The notes: generated by a model not told the origin, from the letters alone. A stretch of DNA of 64,000 nucleotides from Rathayibacter sp. VKM Ac-2754 (GCF_009807095.1 NZ_WUCC01000004.1:1-64000), one strand, 5' to 3'. Shown: positions 51,459-60,612, numbered from the stretch's first letter. Numbers and translations are program-made.

Positions 51459-52421
51459 ATGACCCAGACCATCCACCCCGAGTCCGCAGTCCGCCCGCGG
51501 CCCGCACCGTCCTCGCCCCGGCGCCCCGCCCCGCCGACCCGCGGACGGTTCGCCGACCCCGTCTTCAACACCGTCGCGATCACCGTGCTGGTCCTGGCGA
51601 TCGTCGCGATCGTCTATCCGATGTACTTCATCGTGATCGCGTCGTTCAGCGAGCCGTCCCAGATCCTCAACGGGAACGTCTGGCTCTGGCCCGAGGGCTT
51701 CACGCTCGAGGGCTACGCCCGGATCTTCTCGGACGGCGCGATCTGGCAGGGCTTCGGCAACTCGGTGCTCTACACGGTCGTCGGCACCGCGATCAGCGTC
51801 GCCACCATCCTCTGCGCCGCCTACGCCCTGTCGCGGAAGGACCTCTACGGGAGGACCTTCTTCCTCCTCCTGTTCATCGTCACGATGTTCATCGACGGAG
51901 GCCTGATCGCCCGCTACCTCGTGGTGCGCGATCTCGGACTGCTCGACAGCATCTGGGCCGTGGTCCTGCCGGGAGCGGTCGGCGTCTGGAACCTGATCAT
52001 CGCCCGCGCCTTCTTCGAGAACAACGTTCCCGGAGAGCTGCGCGACGCGGCCCAGATGGACGGCGCGAGCGACTTCCGCTTCTTCTTCAGCATCGTCCTG
52101 CCGCTGTCGAAGCCGCTGATCTTCCTGATGATCATGATCCACCTCGTGGCCAACTGGAACGCCTTCTTCGACGCGCTCATCTACCTCGACGACGAGAGCA
52201 AGTACCCGCTCCAGCTGGTGCTCCGCAACGTGCTCATCCAGTCCGAGGTCACCGCGGCCGGAGGCTCGGGAGCGATGGACTCCTACGCCGCCGCCCAGCG
52301 CCTGGGCGAGCTGATCAAGTACGGAATGATCGTCATCTCGACGATCCCCCTCCTGATCGTGCTGCCCTTCATGCAGAAGCACTTCACCAAGGGCGCCCTT
52401 CTCGGCGCCGTGAAGAGCTGA
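51459..52421 (+). CDS. ABC transporter permease, LplC/YtcP type
   Basis: A 320-aa partner permease. The EAA-type loop is LRDAAQMDGASDFRFFFSIVLPLSKP near residues 194-219. A disordered Pro/Arg-rich N-terminus precedes the first helix (about residue 36). The 98-bp gap after it holds two copies of GGCGATCCCGCC and leads to the binding-protein gene. Confidence 0.9.
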   Translation: MTQTIHPESAVRPRPAPSSPRRPAPPTRGRFADPVFNTVAITVLVLAIVAIVYPMYFIVIASFSEPSQILNGNVWLWPEGFTLEGYARIFSDGAIWQGFGNSVLYTVVGTAISVATILCAAYALSRKDLYGRTFFLLLFIVTMFIDGGLIARYLVVRDLGLLDSIWAVVLPGAVGVWNLIIARAFFENNVPGELRDAAQMDGASDFRFFFSIVLPLSKPLIFLMIMIHLVANWNAFFDALIYLDDESKYPLQLVLRNVLIQSEVTAAGGSGAMDSYAAAQRLGELIKYGMIVISTIPLLIVLPFMQKHFTKGALLGAVKS

Positions 52422-52519
52422 CCGCTCCTCCCACTCCGCCAGGCGATCCCGCCACCCTTCCGGCTGCCCTGCAGCACCGTCCGGCGATCCCGCCGCACCA
52501 TCACAGAGGAATCAGAACG

Positions 52520-54133
52520 ATGAGACACCGCAGTTTCTTCACCACCACCGCGATCGGACTCTCCGGCGCGCTCCTGCTCGCCGGCTGCACCGGCGGCGGC
52601 GGCTCGGACCCCGTCGAGGACCGCTCCTCCGAGGTCGGCTTCAACGAGACCGGCCTCCCGATCGTCGACGACACCCTGTCGCTCACCTTCGGCGGCACGA
52701 AGTCGGCGCTCGCGCCCGACTACTCCACGATGCAGCTCGTGCAGCAGTGGGAGCAGGACACCAACATCGCCATCGAGTGGAAGAACCTGCCCGAGCAGGT
52801 CTACGCCGAGAAGAAGAACCTCCTCCTCGCCAGCGACGACGTGCCGAACGTGCTCTTCAACTCCGGCCTCACCGACGCCGAGATCGTGCAGTACGGCGAG
52901 AACGGGACCCTCCTGCCCCTCGAGGACCTGATCGAGGAGCACGCGCCGACCCTCTCGGGCATCCTCGAGGAGCGGCCCGACATCCGCGCCGCGATGACCG
53001 CCTCGGACGGGCACATCTACACGCTGCCCTCGGTCGAGGAGCTCGGGATCCTGCAGTACCCCAACTTCCTCTTCATCAACACGGCCTGGCTCCAGAAGCT
53101 CGGCATCCCGATGCCGACGACCATCGAGGAGTACCGCGCAGCCCTCGAGGCGTTCAAGACCCAGGATCCGAACGGCAACGGCGAGGCCGACGAGATCCCG
53201 CTGTCGTTCCGCACCGACTCCTTCTGCGCGAACCCGAACGACCTGATCGCGGCCCTCGGCGGACAGCCCGAGAACAACGACCACCGCATCGTCGTCGACG
53301 GCGAGGTGCGGTTCACCGCGGACACCGACGGCTACAAGCAGGGCGTCGAGGCCCTCTCCGACTGGTACTCCGACGGTCTGATCGACCCGGAGTCGTTCTC
53401 GCAGGACGACGTCGCCTACCTCTCCAAGGGCAAGGCCGACACCGAGATCCTCGGCTCCTTCTTCTGGTGGGAGGCGAAGGAGATGATCGGCGAGGACCGC
53501 CTCGGCGACTACGCCGTGCTGGGTGTGCTCGAGGGCGTCGACGGTGAGAAGCGCGCCAGCGTCGCCAACAACCAGGAGATCAGCCGCGGCGCGATGGCCA
53601 TCACGCGCTCGAACGAGTACCCGGCCGCCACGATGCGCTGGGCCGACCGCCTCTTCGACCCCGAGATGAGCGCCCAGACCAGCTGGGGGCCCCTCGGTGT
53701 GACGCTCGAGAAGGACGCCTCCGGGATGCTCGTGCAGATCCCCGCCGCAGCGGGCGAGGCGGAGGGTGAGCGCCGCCAGAAGGTCGCCCCCGGCGGCCCG
53801 AAGATCACCACGAAGGAGGACTTCGAGACGGTCGTCGCGCCCGAGCCCCGCGCCCAGGAGCGCCAGGACCTCGTGAACGAGTACTACCTCCCGTTCAAGG
53901 CGAACGACGCCTACCCGCCGGTGCTGCTCTCGAACGACGAGCTCGACCGCGTGTCGTACGCGCTCACCGACATCAACACGCTGGTCAAGGAGAAGTTCGC
54001 GACCTGGATCGTCGACGGCACGGTCGACGACGAGTGGGACTCCTACGTCTCGCAGCTCGAGTCGATGGGCGCGTCCGACGTCACCGCCACCTACCAGCAG
54101 GCCTACGACCGCTTCCAGAGCGGCGGCGAGTAG
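52520..54133 (+). CDS. Oligosaccharide-binding lipoprotein (fructan importer)
   Basis: A 537-aa binding protein. The lipobox is LLAGC (Cys23). The size and pattern (EWKNLPEQVYAEKKNLLLASDDVPNVLFNSG, about 76-106; NGNGEADEIPLSFRTDS, about 218-234) match the LplA/YtcQ group that works with LplB/LplC permeases, larger than ordinary sugar-binding proteins. GAGGAATC precedes the ATG. A 12-bp hairpin follows the gene. Confidence 0.88.
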   Translation: MRHRSFFTTTAIGLSGALLLAGCTGGGGSDPVEDRSSEVGFNETGLPIVDDTLSLTFGGTKSALAPDYSTMQLVQQWEQDTNIAIEWKNLPEQVYAEKKNLLLASDDVPNVLFNSGLTDAEIVQYGENGTLLPLEDLIEEHAPTLSGILEERPDIRAAMTASDGHIYTLPSVEELGILQYPNFLFINTAWLQKLGIPMPTTIEEYRAALEAFKTQDPNGNGEADEIPLSFRTDSFCANPNDLIAALGGQPENNDHRIVVDGEVRFTADTDGYKQGVEALSDWYSDGLIDPESFSQDDVAYLSKGKADTEILGSFFWWEAKEMIGEDRLGDYAVLGVLEGVDGEKRASVANNQEISRGAMAITRSNEYPAATMRWADRLFDPEMSAQTSWGPLGVTLEKDASGMLVQIPAAAGEAEGERRQKVAPGGPKITTKEDFETVVAPEPRAQERQDLVNEYYLPFKANDAYPPVLLSNDELDRVSYALTDINTLVKEKFATWIVDGTVDDEWDSYVSQLESMGASDVTATYQQAYDRFQSGGE

Positions 54134-54138
54134 TTCCC

Positions 54139-54168
54139 GGGGGCGCGGGCCGTCCCGCCCGCGCCCCC
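54139..54168 (+). terminator. Intra-operon GC hairpin after the binding-protein gene
   Basis: A perfect stem GGGGGCGCGGGC / GCCCGCGCCCCC with a 6-nt loop, only 5 nt beyond the stop codon and without a T-tract. Like the one at 26907-26939, it probably protects the binding-protein mRNA or reduces read-through to the enzyme genes. Confidence 0.6.
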
Positions 54169-54205
54169 CGTCCGGCCGCACCGATCCCCTCACTCAGGAG
54201 CCCCT

Positions 54206-55591
54206 GTGACCACCATCACGACGACCGACGCCTGGCGTCCGGCCGCGCACTTCACCGCCGGATCGACCTGGCTGAACGACCCCAACGGGCTGCTCTTCCA
54301 CAACGGTACGTACCATCTGTTCTTCCAGAACAACCCGAGCGGGAGCACCTGGGGCAACATGTCCTGGGGTCACGCGACCTCGACCGATCTCGTGTCGTGG
54401 ACGGAGCAGCCGGTCGCGATCCCCGTCCTCGACGGGGAGATGGCCTTCTCGGGCAGCGCCGTGGCCGACGTCCGCAACACAGCCGGCTTCGCGGGCCCCG
54501 GAGAGACGGCCCTCGTCGCCGTCTACACCGCCGCCCGAGCGCCGCTCGCCGACGGCACCGGCGCCTCCCAGGCACAGGCCCTCGCGTTCAGTCTCGACGA
54601 CGGCGCGACCTGGACCCGCTACGCGGGCAATCCCGTTCTCGACATCGGATCGGCGGAGTTCCGCGACCCGAAGGTCTTCTGGTTCGGCGGTGACGACGGC
54701 CACTGGGTGATGGTCGCCGTCGAGGCCGTCGAGCGCCGCGTCGTCGTCTACACCTCGGACGACCTGAAGACGTGGACCCGCCGCTCCGACTTCGGCCCGG
54801 CGCACGCCGTCGGCGGCGTCTGGGAGTGCCCCGATCTCTTCCCGCTGCGCATCCGGGGGACGGAGGAGACCAAGTGGCTCCTCATCGTCAGCCTGAACCC
54901 GGGCGGCGTCGCCGGGGGATCCGGCAGCCAGTACTTCGTCGGGGACTTCGACGGCACGACCTTCACCGCCGATCGGATCAGCGACTCCACCGACCTCGCC
55001 GACTACGACTGGCTCGACTACGGCCGCGACTACTACGCCGCCGTCTCGTTCAACGACGCCCCCGACGAGCGCCGGCTCACGATCGCCTGGGCCAGCAACT
55101 GGGACTACGCCGACGCGACACCCACCGGGCCGTGGCGGTCGACGATGTCGCTCGTTCGCGAGCTCGACCTCGTCGCCGGAGTCGACGGGCGGCTCGCGCT
55201 CGCGCAGCGGCCCGTCCTCCCTGCGGGCGCGGCGGCGCGCGCCTGCACCGTCTTCGACGTCAGTGTGTCGTGCCTCCCCGGCGACCGGAGCGAGCTCCGC
55301 CTCCTCACCGACGAGACCGACGACGAGGTGGTCATCACCGTCGACGCGGGCGAGGGCGTCCTGACCTGCGACCGCACCCGCAGCGGCTCCGTCGACTTCG
55401 CTCCGTCGTTCCCCTCGGTGGACTGGGCGCCCCTGCCCGCGCCGGACGAGTCCGGCCGAGTGGCGATCCGCATCGTCATCGACGCCTCGGTCGTCGAGAT
55501 CTTCCTCGGGGGAGGGCTCAGCACGCTGACGCAGCTGGTGTTCCCGACCGCTCCGTTCACCACCCTCCGCGTCCGGGAGGCGGCCGAGTGA
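54206..55591 (+). CDS. GH32 beta-fructofuranosidase / fructan hydrolase, cytoplasmic
   Basis: A 461-aa glycoside hydrolase family 32 enzyme (invertase, levanase or inulinase type) releasing fructose. The five-bladed propeller contains the nucleophile Asp25 in WLNDPNG, the transition-state Asp154 in FRDP and the acid/base Glu207 in WECPDLF. The beta-sandwich follows from about residue 320. There is no signal peptide, so it acts on imported short oligosaccharides rather than polymer. GTG start with AGGAG in front; the stop overlaps the kinase GTG. Confidence 0.92.
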   Translation: MTTITTTDAWRPAAHFTAGSTWLNDPNGLLFHNGTYHLFFQNNPSGSTWGNMSWGHATSTDLVSWTEQPVAIPVLDGEMAFSGSAVADVRNTAGFAGPGETALVAVYTAARAPLADGTGASQAQALAFSLDDGATWTRYAGNPVLDIGSAEFRDPKVFWFGGDDGHWVMVAVEAVERRVVVYTSDDLKTWTRRSDFGPAHAVGGVWECPDLFPLRIRGTEETKWLLIVSLNPGGVAGGSGSQYFVGDFDGTTFTADRISDSTDLADYDWLDYGRDYYAAVSFNDAPDERRLTIAWASNWDYADATPTGPWRSTMSLVRELDLVAGVDGRLALAQRPVLPAGAAARACTVFDVSVSCLPGDRSELRLLTDETDDEVVITVDAGEGVLTCDRTRSGSVDFAPSFPSVDWAPLPAPDESGRVAIRIVIDASVVEIFLGGGLSTLTQLVFPTAPFTTLRVREAAE

Positions 55592-56463
55592 CGACGGGTG
55601 GCGTCCTCGTCGTCGGCGAGACCGTGATCGACGTCGTCGAGCAGGACGGGCACCGGCGGGAGCACGTCGGCGGCTCTCCCGCGATCGTCGCGCTGACGCT
55701 CGCCCGGCTCGGGCGACCGGTGGGCTTCGCGACCGACCTCGGCGACGACGCCCGCGGGGAGCGGGCGCGCGCGCACCTCGGCGCCTCCGGCGTGCGTGTC
55801 CGCGCGACGGGGCGGGGGAGCACCTCGAGCGCCGTCGCGCGCATCGGCGCCGACGGATCCGCTCGCTACGACTTCGACCTGTCGTGGGATCCGGATCCGG
55901 TGGATCCGGCCGGGGCCTCGCACGTCCACACAGGGTCGGCCGCCGTCTTCCTCGCTCCGGGGGCCGGCCGGGTGGCCGACCTGATCGGCCGCCTGCCCGA
56001 GGGGACGACGCTGAGTCTCGACCCCAACATCCGCGCCGATCTGCTGCCGTCCCGCCGCGACGTGCTCGGGATCGTCGAGCAGCTCCTCCCGCGGTGCGAC
56101 ACGGTGAAGCTCAGCGACGAGGACGCCCGGTGGCTGCACCCCGGGCGATCGGTCGACGCCGTCCTCGACGCCCTCCTCGCCTCCGGAACCTCCCTCGCGG
56201 TCGTCACCCTCGGAGGCGACGGCCTGGTCCTCGCGTCGAGGGCCGGGCGCGTCCACGTTCCCGCCGAACGGGTCGAGGTCGTCGACACGGTCGGCGCCGG
56301 CGACTCCGCGATGGGTGCGCTGATCGACGCCCGCCTCGACGCTCCCGCGGCCGTGCTCGACGAGGACGAGCTCGCGCGGATCGGCCGGTGGGCGGCCCGT
56401 GTCGCGGCCGTCACCGCGTCTCGCGCCGGCGGCGACCCACCGCTGCGCAGCCACCTGGGCTGA
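55588..56463 (+). CDS. PfkB-family sugar kinase, probable fructokinase
   Basis: A 291-aa PfkB/ribokinase-fold kinase. The N-terminal motif GGSPAIVALTLARLG (about 28-42) and the C-terminal signature DTVGAGDSAMGA (about 234-245) with the catalytic Asp are both present. LSLDPNIRADLLP near 140-152 is typical of fructokinases. It would phosphorylate the fructose released by the GH32 enzyme upstream. GTG overlaps the GH32 stop. It completes the operon. Confidence 0.88.
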   Translation: MTTGGVLVVGETVIDVVEQDGHRREHVGGSPAIVALTLARLGRPVGFATDLGDDARGERARAHLGASGVRVRATGRGSTSSAVARIGADGSARYDFDLSWDPDPVDPAGASHVHTGSAAVFLAPGAGRVADLIGRLPEGTTLSLDPNIRADLLPSRRDVLGIVEQLLPRCDTVKLSDEDARWLHPGRSVDAVLDALLASGTSLAVVTLGGDGLVLASRAGRVHVPAERVEVVDTVGAGDSAMGALIDARLDAPAAVLDEDELARIGRWAARVAAVTASRAGGDPPLRSHLG

Positions 56464-56477
56464 GCGCTCGGGCGCGG

Positions 56478-56780
56478 TCAGTCGCGCAGCGGCGACCCGA
56501 CGACGTCGAAGCGGAAGCCGCCGTACTCGCCGCTCAGCAGCGGGCGGGCGGCGGCGATCGCCGCCTGCACCTCGGGCAGCTCGAGCGACGCGCGGTGCGC
56601 CTCGGCGCTCGTCCACAGCTCGACGACGAACACCGTGTCGGGCGCCTCCTCCGAGACGCCCACCTCGTAGGCGAGGCAGCCGACGCGCTCGAGCGCGTCG
56701 TTGCGGGCGGTGAGCAGGGCGACGAGGTCGCCGCGGCGTCCGGGCAGGGCACCGAGGGTGCCGACATTCGCGAAGGTCAT
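56478..56780 (-). CDS. Antibiotic biosynthesis monooxygenase (ABM) domain protein
   Basis: A 100-aa single-domain ABM/YgiN-like protein, ferredoxin-like fold, usually dimeric. LALLxxRNDALERVGCLAYEVGVS and the strand VFVVELWTSAEAHRASL are typical. The family covers cofactor-free quinol monooxygenases and related proteins. TACGGT 6 nt before the ATG suggests a leaderless message. It is divergent from the GNAT gene across 56 bp. Confidence 0.78.
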   Translation of the reverse strand: MTFANVGTLGALPGRRGDLVALLTARNDALERVGCLAYEVGVSEEAPDTVFVVELWTSAEAHRASLELPEVQAAIAAARPLLSGEYGGFRFDVVGSPLRD

Positions 56781-56836
56781 GCCCAGACCGTAGCGACGGG
56801 CACCGACATCGCGGCACCTCCCGTAGCGTGGGCGCG

Positions 56837-57619
56837 ATGATCAGCGACTACCTCCGGGTCTACGACGACCAGCTCCGCACCGACGCCGAGACCCCGAGCG
56901 CCGTCTCGGTGACGCGAGTCGGCCCCCTCCGCCTGGTGACCTTCGCCGCCGGGCGCGGCTTCGTGACCTACCGCGATCTCGGCGGTGCGGAGGCGGAGGC
57001 GATCCGCGAGCTGGTCGCCGCTGCCCGCGCGCACTTCGAGGCCGACCCCGGCATCCGCAAGGTCGAGTGGAAGACCCGCGGCCACGACCGCGCTCCCGGG
57101 CTCCACGAGGCCCTGATCGAGCACGGCTTCGCCCCGGAGGAGACGGAGTCGATCATGATCGGCCCGCTCGAGGCGCTCACCCGCGACGCCCCCGTGCCGG
57201 ACGGGGTGACCCTCCGCCGGGTCGTCGACGAGCCCGACGTGCGCGCCTTCAGCGCCATGATCGACGCCGCGTTCGGCGAGGAGGTCGACACCGGCATCGC
57301 CGACTCGCTGGTCGTCCGGCTCGCCCGTGCCGACGGCATGGAGCTCTGGGTCGCCGAGGTCGACGGCCGCATGGTCAGCGGCGGGCGCCTCGAGCCCGTG
57401 CCCTGCAGCGACGTCGTCGGCATCTGGGGCGGTGCGACGCTCGAGGAGTACCGAGGGCGCGGGATCTACCGCGCCCTCACCGCCGCTCGGGCCCGCTCGG
57501 GCCTGGACCTCGGCCGGACGCTCGTGCACAGCGACTCGACCGAGTACTCGCGCCCGATCCTCGAGCGCTCGGGCCTCGTGAAGGTGTCGACGACCACTCC
57601 GTACCTCTGGCGCCGCTGA
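56837..57619 (+). CDS. GNAT-family N-acetyltransferase
   Basis: A 260-aa protein with an acetyl-CoA-binding GNAT domain in the C-terminal half: LEEYRGRGIYRALTAARARSG (about 195-215) is motif A with the RGxG turn, preceded by an acidic strand (MELWVAEVDGRMVSGG). The N-terminal half is probably a second, degenerate GNAT domain. TAGCGT (56824-56829) is 7 nt before the ATG, so leaderless expression is likely and an upstream GTG is rejected. Substrate unknown. Confidence 0.82.
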   Translation: MISDYLRVYDDQLRTDAETPSAVSVTRVGPLRLVTFAAGRGFVTYRDLGGAEAEAIRELVAAARAHFEADPGIRKVEWKTRGHDRAPGLHEALIEHGFAPEETESIMIGPLEALTRDAPVPDGVTLRRVVDEPDVRAFSAMIDAAFGEEVDTGIADSLVVRLARADGMELWVAEVDGRMVSGGRLEPVPCSDVVGIWGGATLEEYRGRGIYRALTAARARSGLDLGRTLVHSDSTEYSRPILERSGLVKVSTTTPYLWRR

Positions 57620-57627
57620 TCGCACGC

Positions 57628-57699
57628 CGCACAACGTCAGCTGAGAGGCCGTCGCAGCCACGATGGTGCGCGACGTCCCCTCTCAGCTGACGTTGTGCG
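57628..57699. repeat. Perfect 21-bp inverted repeat after the GNAT gene
   Basis: Arms at 57628-57648 and 57679-57699, beginning CGCACAACGTCAGCTGA and complementary over all 21 bases, are separated by a 30-nt loop. They lie between two converging genes. It may end transcription for both or be one copy of a dispersed repeat; each arm also contains the palindrome TCAGCTGA. Confidence 0.8.
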
Positions 57700-57715
57700 A
57701 TGAGAACCGAGTCGC

Positions 57716-58138
57716 TCAGCTCGCCGCGGAGATCTCGAGCGCGATGTTGTCGGGGTCGCGGAACTCGAGGATGCTCTGGCCGCCGGCGTCCTTGATCGGC
57801 TCGTGCGCGATGCCGAGCTCGTCGAGGACGGCCGCGGCCGCCTTCAGCTCGTCGGCGCTGCCCACCGCGAAGCTCAGGTGGTCGAGCCCGACGCGGTCCT
57901 CGTCGAAGCTGTCGCCGGCCTCGGCGACCGGGCGCAGGCCGAGGAGGCCGCCGGGGAACTGGTAGATCACGCCGCCGAACAGGAAGGCGAGCTTCTCCTT
58001 CTCCTCCGCGGGCGCGTCGGCGGGCGGCGCCTCGTAGGCGACGTCGAAGCCGAAGACGGAGTCGTAGAACGCGCGCGAGACGGCGATGTCCCGGACGGTC
58101 AGGCGGATGTGGGCGTAGTCGACGGCGGAGATCGGCAC
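57716..58138 (-). CDS. VOC-family (glyoxalase-like) protein
   Basis: A 140-aa vicinal-oxygen-chelate protein. The first beta-alpha-beta-beta-beta unit carries YAHIRLTVRDIAVSRAFYDSVFG (about 8-30), the second HLSFAVGSADELKAAAAVL (about 87-105), and the last strand EFRDPDNIALEI. His and Glu metal-ligand positions are visible (His10, His87, Glu about 134). Enzyme class (lyase, dioxygenase or resistance protein) cannot be fixed. It ends near the 21-bp inverted repeat. Confidence 0.82.
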   Translation of the reverse strand: MPISAVDYAHIRLTVRDIAVSRAFYDSVFGFDVAYEAPPADAPAEEKEKLAFLFGGVIYQFPGGLLGLRPVAEAGDSFDEDRVGLDHLSFAVGSADELKAAAAVLDELGIAHEPIKDAGGQSILEFRDPDNIALEISAAS

Positions 58139-58235
58139 GGGGGTTCCTCTCAGGGCGGCGGGCGGAGTGCCCGCTCCCCATCATTCGGAGGCGCCACCCC
58201 GCTCCGATGGGGCTGGCGCCTCTCGCGAAGATCGG

Positions 58236-59654
58236 CTAGTCGAGCTCGGTCGGCCGCGCCGGCTCGGCGAGCAGCGCCCGCGCCGCCATCCCGATCACGG
58301 CGCTGTAGGTCGGGTACGCGAACCGCACGTTGGCGAGAGTCGCCACGTCGACTCCGGCCGCCATCGCCGTCGTGACCGACTGCACCACCTCGATCGCGTT
58401 CTCGCCGACGGCGTGCGCGCCGAGCAGCAGCTCGCGGCGGCGGTCGGCGATCAGAGTGAGGAACCCGCTCTCGCGATCGTCGATCACGGCGCGGTCCAGG
58501 CCCGAGAACGGCACCGACGCGACGACGCACTGCGCGTCGCGCTCGCGGGCCTGCTCGATCGTGAAGCCGACGCCCGCGTAGTCGGGATCCGTGAATCCGC
58601 CCGCCGGGAGCAGGTGCTGGGGGCTGCGGCGGTTGGCGCCGAGCACCGCGTTCTCGGCCGCCGCCTCCGCCTCGAACTGCGCCGCCTGCACGAGCATGTC
58701 GCGCCCGTTCGCGTCGCCGACCGCGAAGACGTGCGGCACGACGGTGCGGAAGTACTGATCGGCCGGGATCGCCGAGCGGACGACCTCGATGCCCGCGTTC
58801 TCGAGCCCGAGATCCTCGACGTCGGCGGGCCAGCCGGTCGCCATGATCACCGCGTCCATGCGCTCGGTGCGGGTCTCGCCGCCCTCGCGCCAGCGGATGT
58901 CGATCGCCCCGTCCTCGGCGCGGTCGAGCCGCTCGACGGTCTCGATGCCGGTGTGCACGTGCACGCCCTGGCGGACGAAGGCCGCGGCGACGTACTCCGA
59001 GATGCTCGCGTCGGAGGTGGTCAGGATGCGCGGCGCGAGATCGAGCAGCGTCACCTCCGAGCCGAAGGCGTTGAAGACCGTGACGAGCTGGGCGCCGGTG
59101 TTGCCACCGCCGATGACCGCGACCCGGCGGGGGAGCGAGGGCAGCGCCAGCACGTCCTCGGGGACCGTGGCCAGCTCGGCGCCGGGGATCGGGAGGCGGC
59201 GCGAGTGGCCGCCGACGCAGATCAGGATCGAGCGCGCGGTGAGGCGGCGGCCGCTGTCGAGCACGAGGGTGCTCTCGTCGACGAACCGCGCGCGGCCCTC
59301 GTGCACCAGCTCGACGCCCGCGTCGGCGAAGCGCTCGGCCTCGCGCTTGATCGAGCGCACCTTGTCGACGCGCTCGTGCACGTGCCGCACGGTCGCGGGC
59401 CAGTCGATCGCCGGGGTGCCGACGTCGACGCCGTAGTCGGAGGCGGTGCGCGCCTCGCGGATGATCCGCGCCGTCTTCGCGAGCACCCGGGTCGGCACGC
59501 AGCCGGTGTTGACGCAGGTGCCGCCGACGCGGGCGGCCTCGAGGACGACGACGCTCGCGCCGAGCTCGGCGGCGCGCAGGGCGGCGGCGGTGCCGGCGGG
59601 TCCGGCTCCGATCACGGCGACGTCGTAGTCGTGGGTCTGGGTGCTGGCGGGCAC
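58236..59654 (-). CDS. Pyridine nucleotide-disulfide oxidoreductase (mercuric-reductase-like)
   Basis: A 472-aa flavoprotein. FAD motif VIGAGPAGTAAALRAAELG (14-32), redox pair Cys47/Cys52 in GGTCVNTGCVP, and NAD-binding VAVIGGGNTGAQLV (about 172-185). The second FAD contact is VFAVGDANG (about 305). The C-terminal dimer domain has FAYPTYSAVIGMA where glutathione/lipoamide reductases have a His-Glu pair, so it is not a standard disulfide reductase. Start is GTG with GGGAGG 5 nt before it; an earlier frame extension is rejected. Possible roles: reduction of a metal, quinone or unusual thiol. Confidence 0.82.
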   Translation of the reverse strand: MPASTQTHDYDVAVIGAGPAGTAAALRAAELGASVVVLEAARVGGTCVNTGCVPTRVLAKTARIIREARTASDYGVDVGTPAIDWPATVRHVHERVDKVRSIKREAERFADAGVELVHEGRARFVDESTLVLDSGRRLTARSILICVGGHSRRLPIPGAELATVPEDVLALPSLPRRVAVIGGGNTGAQLVTVFNAFGSEVTLLDLAPRILTTSDASISEYVAAAFVRQGVHVHTGIETVERLDRAEDGAIDIRWREGGETRTERMDAVIMATGWPADVEDLGLENAGIEVVRSAIPADQYFRTVVPHVFAVGDANGRDMLVQAAQFEAEAAAENAVLGANRRSPQHLLPAGGFTDPDYAGVGFTIEQARERDAQCVVASVPFSGLDRAVIDDRESGFLTLIADRRRELLLGAHAVGENAIEVVQSVTTAMAAGVDVATLANVRFAYPTYSAVIGMAARALLAEPARPTELD

Positions 59655-59856
59655 GGGGCCTCCCGGTCGAGTGGTGGTGGTGCCTGCATCCTGGCCCGCG
59701 CGCCCCGGCATCCGCTGTGCGCGCGCGTCGGAGGATGCCCTGTGCCCCCCGTCCGCCCCGCACCGGGCGTTTCGCATCCGAGCCTGGGAGACTGGAGGGC
59801 GGCGTCGGATCCTCCTGCGCGCAGAACGGCCGGCCGGCCGGAGGACGGAGCATCCC

Positions 59857-60168
59857 GTGGGAATGCTGAACTACCCCGGAGGCATCGAGGCCCCGTTCGA
59901 GGACCGCGTCCTCGCCCATCTCGAGATCGTCATCACCGCCAAGCTGCGGCGCGACGAGTCGTTCGCCTTCTCGTGGTCGCAGGGCCAGGAGCTGGGCGGC
60001 GGCCGGATGAAGATCTGGCTGCACCCGTCGGTGCCGATCTCGTACCGGTTCCACGGCGGCCGTCAGCCGGCGATCAACCGCGACTGGATCGAGGCGATGA
60101 TGATCGCCGCCAGCTCGCAGAGCGGTCTCCAGCTCGTCCCGGAGCCGGCCGCCCCGCGCCAGGCCTGA
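59857..60168 (+). CDS. Small conserved protein (DUF7882-like), copy 1
   Basis: A 103-aa soluble protein, paralogue of the next gene: both begin G-x-L-x-Y, contain LAHLEIVITAKLRRDESFAFSW-like and RxWIxxxxxAA segments and end with LxVLPEP-like residues. The alignment to copy 2 fixes the GTG (VGMLNYPGG) as start, with GGAG 7 nt before it. Members of this family in Microbacteriaceae are often misnamed ATP-dependent DNA ligase; no ligase motif is seen here. Confidence 0.68.
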   Translation: MGMLNYPGGIEAPFEDRVLAHLEIVITAKLRRDESFAFSWSQGQELGGGRMKIWLHPSVPISYRFHGGRQPAINRDWIEAMMIAASSQSGLQLVPEPAAPRQA

Positions 60169-60190
60169 GCGGGCGCCGGGCCCGAGGCCT

Positions 60191-60520
60191 CTAGCCCTCG
60201 GTCCCCGGCTCGGGCAGCACGCGCAGCCCGGCGGGGGTGGCCGCGGCGCGCAGCAGCAGGTCGATCCAGGCGCGGTTCAGCGGCTCGTTCGAGTACTCGT
60301 CGTAGCTGAAGTAGAGCGACGAGCTCTTCGAGACCCAGATGCTGCCGTGCTTGCCGCGGTTCTCGATGGCGACGTCCTCGCCCACGTGCGGCTCGCCGTC
60401 CCAGTGGAACGAGAAGCTCTCGTTGCGGCGCAGCTTCGAGATGATGACCGCCTCGGCGTGGCGCAGTGCCCGGTCGTCGATCATGATCGCGGGAGCTATC
60501 CCGTAGATCAGCTGGCCCAT
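60191..60520 (-). CDS. Small conserved protein (DUF7882-like), copy 2
   Basis: A 109-aa protein, convergent with its paralogue just to the left. HAEAVIISKLRRNESFSFHWDGE and LNRAWIDLLLRAAATPAGLRVLPEP correspond to copy 1. The ATG chosen (MGQLIYG) matches the start of copy 1 and removes an 11-residue basic extension. Function unknown; a tail-to-tail pair suggests duplication. Confidence 0.68.
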   Translation of the reverse strand: MGQLIYGIAPAIMIDDRALRHAEAVIISKLRRNESFSFHWDGEPHVGEDVAIENRGKHGSIWVSKSSSLYFSYDEYSNEPLNRAWIDLLLRAAATPAGLRVLPEPGTEG

Positions 60521-60612
60521 CGGACATCCCTTTCGCCGTCGTCTGTCGATCATCTCACGCCAGCAGTGGGTGGCAGGGCGTCCCGGTCACGCTCGTTCGT
60601 TATGATCCGCGG

